Below, in pieces: positions 26,318 to 33,434 of a stretch of 64,000 bases of DNA. The first letter of the stretch is position 1; each line of letters opens with the position of its first letter. The stretch is from positions 1,922,001-1,986,000 of the forward strand of contig NZ_CP095078.1 of NCBI RefSeq assembly GCF_022919075.1, in the 5' to 3' direction. Source of the DNA: Nocardioides sp. W7 (lineage in GTDB: Bacteria; Actinomycetota; Actinomycetes; Propionibacteriales; Nocardioidaceae). The position numbers were made by a program, and so were the translations under genes. The notes beneath the pieces were generated by a model. It had not been told where the DNA came from and ran no database searches. It saw nothing but the letters and a program-made list of their open reading frames with translations.

Positions 26318-26833
26318 TCACGCAGTCTGCGCTACGACGTACCACGCGGTCGTGTCGGCCGAGTTCTCCTGGGTGCTGCCATCCGTACCGTCCTCGGTGC
26401 TTCCGTCCGTGCCGCCGCCCGGCTGGGCGGGCGCCTGCCCCTGCTGGCCCGGCAGCTGACCGCCCGGACCGCCCGGACGGCCCTGGCCACCTGGACCGCC
26501 CCGATCGCCGGGGAAGTCCGGACGCTCGCCGCGGTCGAACGGGGGTCGGAAGTCATTGTCCGGGGCGGTGGCGCGACCGACGAGGAAGCCGCCCAGCCCG
26601 ATGCCGACGACGACCAGGACGGCCGCGGCGGAGAGCCACGCCGTCCGGGGCACCCGGCGCAGCGGGCCGGGGCGTGGGGGAGAGGCGGCCGCCTCGTACG
26701 CGGGCGGAGCGGGTGGTGGCGGGGGCGGCGGCCCCGCCTCGGCGGTGGCCGTGGAGCCCGCGGCAGCGGGCTGGGCGGCGAGGGGGCTGGTCTCGTCCTG
26801 CGGGCGCTGGTCGCCCGGCTGGTTCTGGGTCAT
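26318..26833 (-). CDS. Low-complexity single-pass membrane protein
   Basis: A 171-residue protein: a Pro/Ala/Gln-rich cytoplasmic part of about 65 residues including a run of eight prolines, one membrane helix (about 67-88), and an outside tail rich in Gly, Pro and Gln with acidic repeats. No catalytic domain is present. It converges with the SWIM-SNF2 gene, only 14 bases away, and is divergent from the desaturase gene. A wall-spanning linker is a guess. Compositional bias makes homology searches unreliable. Confidence 0.6.
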   Translation of the reverse strand: MTQNQPGDQRPQDETSPLAAQPAAAGSTATAEAGPPPPPPPAPPAYEAAASPPRPGPLRRVPRTAWLSAAAVLVVVGIGLGGFLVGRATAPDNDFRPPFDRGERPDFPGDRGGPGGQGRPGGPGGQLPGQQGQAPAQPGGGTDGSTEDGTDGSTQENSADTTAWYVVAQTA

Positions 26834-26971
26834 GGCCCGACCCTGGGCGGTCCGGCTGGCAGCTGCGTCAGCCTGACCTGTGGTCTCGCTGTGAACGGGG
26901 TACCGGTGTTGGGGGTCGATCCGTCACATCCCGATCACCGACCCGACTCGCCGAGGAGGCACAGTAGAGCC

Positions 26972-28141
26972 ATGACGACCGCGACTGCGACCGCCACCGC
27001 GAACGCCACTGCGCCGAGACCGGGCGGCCTCACCGCCACGGAGATCGAGCTGTTGGGCCAGGAGCTCGACGCCATCCGCCAGGACGTCCTCGACGACCGC
27101 GGGGCTCGCGACGCGGCGTACATCCGCCGAGTGATCCGCGTGCAGCGCGGCCTCGAGCTCGGCGGTCGGGTGGTGCTGCTTGCCGGCCGGAACAAGGCGG
27201 CCTGGGTGGTCGGCACGACGGCGCTGAGCCTGGCGAAGATCCTCGACAACATGGAGATCGGGCACAACGTCCTGCACGGCCAGTGGGACTGGATGCGCGA
27301 CCCGAAGATCCACTCCTCGACGTGGCAGTGGGACCACGCCACGCCGCCGGAGCAGTGGCAGCGGGCGCACAACCAGGTGCACCACACGTACACGAACATC
27401 ATCGGGATGGACAACGACCTCGGCTACGGCATCATGCGCGTCGACGAGGCCCAGCCGTGGAAGCCGCGCTACCTGGTCCAGCCGCTGTGGAACGCCGTGA
27501 CCGCGTGCATCTTCGAGTACGGCATCGCGATGTACGACCTCGACCTCGGCGACCACCTCCGGGAGGGTCGCACGATGTCGCCCGAGAAGCGGGCCGAGGC
27601 GAAGGTGACGCTGAAGCGGGCGCTGCGCCAGGCCGCCAAGGACTTCGTGGTCTGGCCGCTCCTCTCCGGCCCGGGCTGGCGCGCGACGCTCGCCGCCGAC
27701 GCGACCGCGGTGCTGGTCCGCAACGTGTGGAGCCACTCGGTGATCATGTGCGGCCACTTCCCCGAGGGGGTCGAGGCATTCGAGCAGCCCGACCTCGACG
27801 AGGACGAGAGCCGCGGCGAGTGGTACGTCCGCCAGATGCTCGGCTCGGCCAACATCTCCGGCCCCCCGGTGCTGCACCTGCTCGCCGGCAACCTCTCGCA
27901 CCAGATCGAGCACCACCTCTTCCCCGACCTTCCCAGCAACCGGTACGGCGAGATCGCGCCGCGGGTGCGCGAGGTGTTCGACAAGTTCGGGCTGAACTAC
28001 TGCGCCCGCCCACTGGTGCAGCAGGTGGCCAGCGCCTGGCACAAGGTGGTCCGGCTCTCGCTGCCCAACGGCTGGCTCGCCGAGACCAACCGCCGCAACC
28101 TGGTGCCGCAGCTGCGGCGGCTCGCGGCCGGGGCCGCCTGA
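26972..28141 (+). CDS. Membrane fatty acid desaturase
   Basis: A 389-residue integral-membrane desaturase with all three iron-binding histidine boxes: HNVLH at 98-102, HNQVHH at 133-138 and HQIEHH at 310-315. The third box begins with HQ, seen in front-end and DesA3-like actinobacterial enzymes. It would insert a double bond into an acyl chain, using an electron donor not encoded next to it. The first 20 residues are an Ala/Thr repeat. The ATG at 26972 lies 12 bases after GAGGAGG, a rather long gap. It adjusts membrane fluidity, perhaps on cooling. Confidence 0.87.
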   Translation: MTTATATATANATAPRPGGLTATEIELLGQELDAIRQDVLDDRGARDAAYIRRVIRVQRGLELGGRVVLLAGRNKAAWVVGTTALSLAKILDNMEIGHNVLHGQWDWMRDPKIHSSTWQWDHATPPEQWQRAHNQVHHTYTNIIGMDNDLGYGIMRVDEAQPWKPRYLVQPLWNAVTACIFEYGIAMYDLDLGDHLREGRTMSPEKRAEAKVTLKRALRQAAKDFVVWPLLSGPGWRATLAADATAVLVRNVWSHSVIMCGHFPEGVEAFEQPDLDEDESRGEWYVRQMLGSANISGPPVLHLLAGNLSHQIEHHLFPDLPSNRYGEIAPRVREVFDKFGLNYCARPLVQQVASAWHKVVRLSLPNGWLAETNRRNLVPQLRRLAAGAA

Positions 28142-28203
28142 CCTTCACCGACGCGCCACCTGGCGCTCACGCAGGTGCCACCTCCGGCCGGGAGCGTGGC
28201 GGC

Positions 28204-29757
28204 ATGACTGATCTCGGGCAGCACCTCCACCGTCGTACCCTCCTCGCCGGCACGGCCGCCGCCACCGGCGTGCTGGCCGCCGCTCCCGGCGCCGCCGGCC
28301 TCGTCCGGCGCCGGCTCACCCTCACCTCCGGCGTGCAGTCCGGCGACGTCACCACGCACGGAGCCGTGCTGTGGGCGCGGGCCTCGGGCCGGGGGCGTCT
28401 GGTCGCCGAGGTGGTGAGCGGCCGACGCCGCCACCGGGTCCGCGGGGCCTGGGCGACCGGCAGCAGCGACCACACCGCCCGGCTCGCGCTCGACCGACTC
28501 GCGCCGGGCCGGGAGTACGCCGTACGTCTCGGCTTCGAGGACGAGCACGGCGTGCTCGGCGAGACCCAGACAGCGACGTTCCGGACCGGGTCACTGCACG
28601 AGGCCGCGACCAGCTTCGTGTGGACGGGCGACACCTGCGGGCAGGGCTGGGGGATCAACCCCGATCTCGGGGGTCTGATCGGCTACCGCGCGATGCACGA
28701 GACCCGGCCGGACTTCTTCGTGCACGCCGGCGACACCATCTACGCGGACGGCCCGATCGCGGCATCGGTCACCGAGCCCGACGGTCAGGTCTGGCGCAAC
28801 CTGGTCACCGAGGAGGTCAGCAAGGTCGCCGAGACGCTGGGGGAGTTCCGCGGCCGGCACCGCTACACGCTGCTCGACGAGAACGTCCGGGCCTTCTACG
28901 CCGACACCCCGGTCGTGGCGCAGTGGGACGACCACGAGACGACCAACAACTGGTACCCCGGCGAGATCCTGGAGGACCCGCGCTACACCCAGGAGCGGCG
29001 CGTCGACGTGCTGGCCCGGCGGGCCCGGCAGGCGTGGCAGGAGTACCAGCCGATCGCGGCCCCGGCTCGCCGTGGCCTCTCCCACGACTCAGGCTTCGCC
29101 CCGGCCCGGATCTACCGCAAGGTCGAGCGTGGCGGCCACCTCGACGTCTTCTGCCTGGACATGCGCACCCACAAGGACCCCAACACGGCGGGGCTCGAGC
29201 CCGACGGCACCCGGCTGCTCGGCGCCGAGCAGGTCGACTGGCTCATCCGAGAGGTACGATGCTCCCGCGCGACCTGGAAGGTGATCTCCGCCGACCTGCC
29301 GCTCGGCCTGGTGGTGCCCGACGGCCAGCTGGCCCAGGAGGGCCTGGCCAACGGGGACCCCGGCGCCCCGCTCGGCAAGGAGCAGGAGATCGCGGCGGTG
29401 CTCGCGGCCTTCAAGCGGCACGGCGTGCGCAACGTCGTCTGGATCACCGCCGACGTGCACTACTGCGCCGCGCACCACTACTCCCCGGACCGGGCCGGCT
29501 TCACCGACTTCGACCCGTTCTGGGAGTTCGTCGCCGGTCCGATCGCCGCGGGAACGTTCGGCCCCAGCGACCTCGACGGCACCTTCGGGCCGGAGGTGGT
29601 CTTCCGCAAGCACGCCGCGACCCCGAACGAGTCGCCGCGGCACGGCAACCAGTTCTTCGGCCACGTCGACATCGCCCGCGACGGGCGGCTGACGGTGAGC
29701 CTGCGGGACCTGTCCGGTGTGGTGCTGTTCAGCCGTGAGCTGGAGCCGGAGGACTAG
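28204..29757 (+). CDS. Tat-exported PhoD-like alkaline phosphatase
   Basis: A 517-residue protein. HRRTLLAGTAAATG at the N-terminus is a twin-arginine signal, an N-terminal beta domain follows (VQSGDVTTHGAVLWARA), and the metallophosphatase core has GDTIY, WDDHETTNN and ITADVHY, the metal-binding motifs of PhoD enzymes. PhoD releases phosphate from phosphodiesters outside the cell and uses iron and calcium. The ATG at 28204 is preceded by GGGAGCG. No Pho box was recognised. It begins 62 bases after the desaturase and may be co-transcribed. Confidence 0.88.
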   Translation: MTDLGQHLHRRTLLAGTAAATGVLAAAPGAAGLVRRRLTLTSGVQSGDVTTHGAVLWARASGRGRLVAEVVSGRRRHRVRGAWATGSSDHTARLALDRLAPGREYAVRLGFEDEHGVLGETQTATFRTGSLHEAATSFVWTGDTCGQGWGINPDLGGLIGYRAMHETRPDFFVHAGDTIYADGPIAASVTEPDGQVWRNLVTEEVSKVAETLGEFRGRHRYTLLDENVRAFYADTPVVAQWDDHETTNNWYPGEILEDPRYTQERRVDVLARRARQAWQEYQPIAAPARRGLSHDSGFAPARIYRKVERGGHLDVFCLDMRTHKDPNTAGLEPDGTRLLGAEQVDWLIREVRCSRATWKVISADLPLGLVVPDGQLAQEGLANGDPGAPLGKEQEIAAVLAAFKRHGVRNVVWITADVHYCAAHHYSPDRAGFTDFDPFWEFVAGPIAAGTFGPSDLDGTFGPEVVFRKHAATPNESPRHGNQFFGHVDIARDGRLTVSLRDLSGVVLFSRELEPED

Positions 29758-29803
29758 ACACCGGGGGTTTCAAGTAGGCCTCTTGGGACATGCTGCGGGT
29801 TCA

Positions 29804-29819
29804 CCCCGGAGCACCGGGG
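29804..29819 (+). terminator. Small hairpin after the PhoD-like gene
   Basis: A 6-base CCCCGG stem with a 4-base loop, 46 bases after the stop. Short, so a weak terminator at best. Confidence 0.4.
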
Positions 29820-29847
29820 TCCGACGGCGGTAGGAGAAGATCCCAGC

Positions 29848-30351
29848 GTGACCACCTTCCTCGTGATCGGGGTGCTGGGTCTGGTGCTGCTCGCGGTCGG
29901 CCTCGTGCTCGGTGACCTGCTCGACGGGCTCGCCGACGCGCTCCCCGGTGACGTCTTCTCCACGGCCGTCATCGGCGCGTTCGTGGCCGCGACCGGATTC
30001 GGCGGTGCGACCGCCGAGGCGGTGGGTGCGCCGCTCGCCGTGTCGCTGCCCGTCGGCATCGTCGCCGGCGTGGCGTTCGGCTGGTTCGCCGCCTGGCTGA
30101 CCCGGCTGATCCGCGACGGCGGCAGCGACGCGACCCCCTCGGTCGACCACACCGTCGGCCGGAGCGGGCGGGTCGTCACCGCGATCCCGGCCGACGGGCT
30201 GGGCGTCGTCGACGTACTCGTCAGCGGCAACCCGGTCCGGCTCAACGCGCGCTCCGAGCAGTCCCTGGAGGCTGGCACCGAGGTGTTCGTCACCACCGTC
30301 CTCTCACCGACGGCCGTCGAGGTCGCTCCGGTGTGGCGCTCCCTCCCTTGA
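29848..30351 (+). CDS. NfeD-like membrane protein, flotillin partner
   Basis: A 167-residue protein with three predicted helices in the first 95 residues and a small beta barrel-like end (GRSGRVVTAIPADGLG to EVFVTTVLSPTAVEV), the OB-fold of NfeD proteins. In bacteria NfeD and flotillin genes lie together and act in membrane microdomains. The GTG at 29848 has AGGAGAAG 8 bases before it. The flotillin gene follows after 25 bases, so one transcript is likely. Confidence 0.78.
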   Translation: MTTFLVIGVLGLVLLAVGLVLGDLLDGLADALPGDVFSTAVIGAFVAATGFGGATAEAVGAPLAVSLPVGIVAGVAFGWFAAWLTRLIRDGGSDATPSVDHTVGRSGRVVTAIPADGLGVVDVLVSGNPVRLNARSEQSLEAGTEVFVTTVLSPTAVEVAPVWRSLP

Positions 30352-30376
30352 ACGGCCCTCCCCTGAAAGGCACCCC

Positions 30377-31882
30377 ATGCCCGACCTGCTGATCCCTGTC
30401 GGCGGACTCGTCCTGCTGCTGATCCTGCTCGTCCTGCTCGTCACGAGCCGCTACAAGGTGGCCGGGCCCAACCAGGCCTTCATCGTCACCGGCCGCAAGG
30501 GCAAGGCGGTGCTCAACCCCGAGACCGGCGAGCTCAGCACCGACCTGTCGGGTCAGAAGGTCGTGCTCGGCGGCGGGGTCTTCGTGATCCCGTTCGTGCA
30601 GAAGCTCGCCACCATGGACCTCTCCTCGCGCCGGATCTCGGTGCAGATCCGCGGCGCGGTCTCGGGCCAGGGCATCAAGCTGAACGTCGAGGGCGTGGCG
30701 ATCGTCAAGGTCGGCGGGAACGCCGACCAGATCCGGCTCTCCGCGCAGCGCTTCCTGAGCCAGCAGCAGGACGTCGAGCCGTTCACCCAGGAGGTGCTCG
30801 CGGGTGCCCTGCGCTCCATCGTGGGCGGCCTGACCGTCGAGCAGATCATCCGGGACCGCGCCGCCTTCGCGCAGCGCGTCGCCGACGAGTCCGAGAACTC
30901 CCTGACCGGTCAGGGCCTGATCCTCGACACCTTCCAGATCCAGGACGTCACCGACGACGGCAGCTACCTCGCCGACCTCGGCCGCCCGGAGGCCGCCCGG
31001 GTCAGCCAGACCGCCCGGATCGCCGAGGCCAACGCCCGGCAGGCCGCCGAGCAGGCCCAGATCGCCGCCGAGCAGGAGATCGCCGTCGCCCAGCGGACGC
31101 TGGCGCTGAAGCAGGCCGAGATCAAGGCCGAGACCGACGCCGCCTCCGCCCAGGCCGCCGCCGCCGGCCCGCTCGCCCAGGCCGACCGGGACCAGGCGAT
31201 CCTCCTCGAGCAGGAGAAGGTCGCCGTCCGGCAGGCGGCCCTGACCGAGCGGAAGCTCGAGACCGAGGTCCGCAAGCCGGCCGACGCCGAGCGCTACAAG
31301 GTCGAGCAGGAGGCCGAGGCCAAGCGCTCCGCCGAGATCGCCGCCGCCGACGCCCGCAAGGCCTCCACCATCGCCTCCGCCGAGGCCGAGGCGCAGCAGG
31401 TCCGGCTGTCCGGTGAGGCCGAGAAGTCCCGCCGGGCCGCGCTGGCCGAGGCCGAGGCGATCGAGGGCGCCAAGCGAGGCGAGGCGGAGAAGGCGCGTCG
31501 TACCGCCGAGGCCGACGCCACCCGCGCCGAGGGCGAGGCCCAGGGCGCCGCGATCCTCGCCGTCGGCCAGGCCGAGGCCGAGGCGATGGACAAGCGCGCC
31601 GAGGCGTTCGCCAACTACAACGACGCCGCCGTGCTGCAGATGCTGATCGAGGTGCTGCCGCAGATCGCCCGCGAGGTGGCCGCCCCGATCTCCGCCATCG
31701 ACCAGCTCACGGTCATCTCGCCCGACGGCGCCGGCGCGCTCCCGCGCCAGGTCAACGACAACATCGTGCAGACCCTGGCGATGCTGAAGACCTCGACCGG
31801 GCTGGACCTCGAGGCACTGGTGAAGAGCTCGGTCGGAAAGGCCGCGAACGGCACCTCGGCGGAGGTCTCGGCGTCCGAGTAA
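30377..31882 (+). CDS. Flotillin-like SPFH domain protein
   Basis: A 501-residue protein: a short N-terminal membrane anchor (VGGLVLLLILLVLLVTS), a band 7/SPFH domain to about residue 200 and a long Ala/Glu-rich coiled coil (about 210-410) with many AEA repeats, then a C-terminal oligomer region. Flotillins scaffold membrane microdomains and affect fluidity and secretion. The upstream NfeD-like gene completes the common pair. The highly repetitive coiled coil also makes the other strand appear open, which is not real coding. Confidence 0.93.
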   Translation: MPDLLIPVGGLVLLLILLVLLVTSRYKVAGPNQAFIVTGRKGKAVLNPETGELSTDLSGQKVVLGGGVFVIPFVQKLATMDLSSRRISVQIRGAVSGQGIKLNVEGVAIVKVGGNADQIRLSAQRFLSQQQDVEPFTQEVLAGALRSIVGGLTVEQIIRDRAAFAQRVADESENSLTGQGLILDTFQIQDVTDDGSYLADLGRPEAARVSQTARIAEANARQAAEQAQIAAEQEIAVAQRTLALKQAEIKAETDAASAQAAAAGPLAQADRDQAILLEQEKVAVRQAALTERKLETEVRKPADAERYKVEQEAEAKRSAEIAAADARKASTIASAEAEAQQVRLSGEAEKSRRAALAEAEAIEGAKRGEAEKARRTAEADATRAEGEAQGAAILAVGQAEAEAMDKRAEAFANYNDAAVLQMLIEVLPQIAREVAAPISAIDQLTVISPDGAGALPRQVNDNIVQTLAMLKTSTGLDLEALVKSSVGKAANGTSAEVSASE

Positions 31883-31888
31883 GGGCCG

Positions 31889-31936
31889 CGACGTCATGCG
31901 ACCCGGGCGCGACCGGGCCCGGATCGCATGATGTCG
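31889..31936. terminator. Bidirectional terminator
   Basis: A 19-base stem with two wobble-type mismatches (CGACGTCATGCGA arm) and a 10-base loop lies between the flotillin gene and the convergent VOC gene. Confidence 0.75.
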
Positions 31937-31945
31937 GGCGACCGG

Positions 31946-32353
31946 TCAGGCCGGCTGGGCGATGTTGACCAGCCAGATCACGCCGAACCGGTCCTGCACC
32001 TGGCCGAACACGTCGCCCCACATCTGCTTCTCCAGCGGGACATGCACCTCGCCGCCGTCGGCCAGGGTCTCGAACCAGCCGCGCAGCTCGGCCTCGTCGT
32101 CGCCGCTGAGGCTGAGGTTGGAGGCATTGCCCCGGACCAGCGTCTGGCCGGGTGCGCCGTCGGAGGCCATCAGAGTGATGCCGCCCGGGTTGTTGACCTG
32201 ACCGTGCATGACCTGGGTGGCCTGGTCGCCCTCCATGCCCATGTCGCCGTAGGTCATCACGTTCAGGTCGCCCCCGAACAGCGAGTGGTAGAAGGTCAGC
32301 GCCTCGCGCGCGGTGCCGTCGAAGTGCAGGTAGGGGTTCAGGATGGTCGTCAT
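31946..32353 (-). CDS. VOC family (PhnB-like) protein
   Basis: A 135-residue protein of the PhnB/YjdN branch of the vicinal oxygen chelate fold: PYLHFDGTAREALTFYHSLFGG at the start, then MHGQV, ASDG and a C-terminal DRFGVIWLVN. The metal-site residues of true glyoxalases are only partly kept, so it may bind rather than convert a ligand. The ATG at 32353 is divergent from the SprT-like gene. No function can be given beyond the fold. Confidence 0.85.
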   Translation of the reverse strand: MTTILNPYLHFDGTAREALTFYHSLFGGDLNVMTYGDMGMEGDQATQVMHGQVNNPGGITLMASDGAPGQTLVRGNASNLSLSGDDEAELRGWFETLADGGEVHVPLEKQMWGDVFGQVQDRFGVIWLVNIAQPA

Positions 32354-32426
32354 GGCAGCTCTGACCGGTCGGAGGACGCGAACTCATCGCACGGTGCTGC
32401 CTGCCGGCTCTGTCGGTGACCGCGGC

Positions 32427-32432
32427 TAGCGT
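32427..32432 (+). promoter_or_regulatory. Leaderless promoter box of the SprT-like gene
   Basis: TAGCGT is followed by 7 bases and the GTG at 32440, which decides the start in favour of this codon over the in-frame GTG at 32416. Confidence 0.6.
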
Positions 32433-32439
32433 TCTGCGC

Positions 32440-33123
32440 GTGGATCTCGACGAGGCGGCCCGGATGGCCCGGGCGCTGCTGGCCGACCACGGCCTGCGCG
32501 ACTGGACCCTGGTCTTCGACCGGGCCAAGCGGCGGGCCGGCATCTGCCGCTACGACAAGCGCCAGATCGGCCTGAGCGCGCCGCTGACCCGGCTGCACGA
32601 CGAGGCCGACGTGCGCGACACCGTGCTGCACGAGATCGCCCACGCGCTGGTCGGGGTCCGCCACGGGCACGACGCCGTCTGGCGGGCGACCGCCCGGCGG
32701 ATCGGCTGCAGCGGCGAGCGCTGCGTCAGCCGCGAGGCGCCCGAGCTGGAGGGCGCCTGGGTCGGGGTGTGCGCGGCCGGCCACCGGGTCACCCGGCATC
32801 GTCGCCCCGACCGGCCGGCGGCCTGCCGGCGCTGCGGGCCGTCGTTCGACCTCGCCCACCTGCTGACCTGGACCCACCACGGCCAGACGGTGCCGATGTC
32901 CGCGGCGTACGAGACCCAGCTGCGCCGGATCCGGGCGAGGCCGGAGGCGGGCTCGAGAGGACCGGTCGTGCTGCGGCCGGGGGAGCAGGCGCGGGTGCTG
33001 GCCCAGGGCCGCTACCACGGCGCCGTCGGCACGCTGGTCAAGCGCGGGCGCACCCGCTACCACCTGCGCATCCCCGAGGGCATCCTCACCGTGCCGTTCG
33101 AGCTCGTCGAGCGAGCCGGCTGA
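32440..33123 (+). CDS. SprT-like zinc metalloprotein
   Basis: A 227-residue protein with the SprT motif: His64-Glu65-Ile-Ala-His68, then GVRHGHDAVW giving His77 as a likely third ligand. Cysteines at about 90-95 and a later CRRCG hint at a small zinc-binding part, and a beta-rich tail follows (EQARVLAQGRYHGAVGTLVKRGRTRYHLRI). SprT/Spartan proteins in eukaryotes digest DNA-protein crosslinks; bacterial roles are unclear. The leaderless GTG at 32440 is chosen; an upstream GTG would start before the promoter box. Confidence 0.82.
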   Translation: MDLDEAARMARALLADHGLRDWTLVFDRAKRRAGICRYDKRQIGLSAPLTRLHDEADVRDTVLHEIAHALVGVRHGHDAVWRATARRIGCSGERCVSREAPELEGAWVGVCAAGHRVTRHRRPDRPAACRRCGPSFDLAHLLTWTHHGQTVPMSAAYETQLRRIRARPEAGSRGPVVLRPGEQARVLAQGRYHGAVGTLVKRGRTRYHLRIPEGILTVPFELVERAG

Positions 33124-33249
33124 GCGCCGGCCCGCACCCCCGCCGAAAGACGGTCCCCGCGAGAACTGGTCCAGACAAAAGTCGGATGCGGGAAGGGGGC
33201 GCCGATGTCTACCGTTGTGACGATCAGTCAGCTCCCGGAGGTCATGGTG

Positions 33250-33381
33250 ATGAAGCAGCAGCGCGCGGTCCGCCGCCGCACCGCGCACGCCCTCACCCCG
33301 GAGGAGAGGGCCCAGCGCCTCGCTGAGCTCCGGCACCGGTACCAGGTCGAGCTCGAGCGCGACGCCCGCAGCCTGCGCTGA
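33250..33381 (+). CDS. Small basic protein, 43 residues
   Basis: A short frame encodes MKQQRAVRRRTAHALTPEER and ends in a charged helix. It is rich in Arg and looks like a single amphipathic helix after a disordered start. GGAGG at 33237-33241 lies 8 bases before the ATG, and a TACCGT box at 33210-33215 would start the transcript near 33222. An in-frame GTG one codon earlier and an ATG at 33205 are alternatives. No family is recognised. Confidence 0.5.
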   Translation: MKQQRAVRRRTAHALTPEERAQRLAELRHRYQVELERDARSLR

Positions 33382-33422
33382 CTTTTCGCCGCAAACCCCA
33401 GCGCGGCACCGTCGGGAAACCC

Positions 33423-33428
33423 TAGGGT
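33423..33428 (+). promoter_or_regulatory. Leaderless promoter box of the repeat-protein gene
   Basis: TAGGGT, 6 bases before the GTG start, same as ahead of the DinG-type and methyltransferase genes. Confidence 0.6.
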
Positions 33429-33434
33429 GCACGC

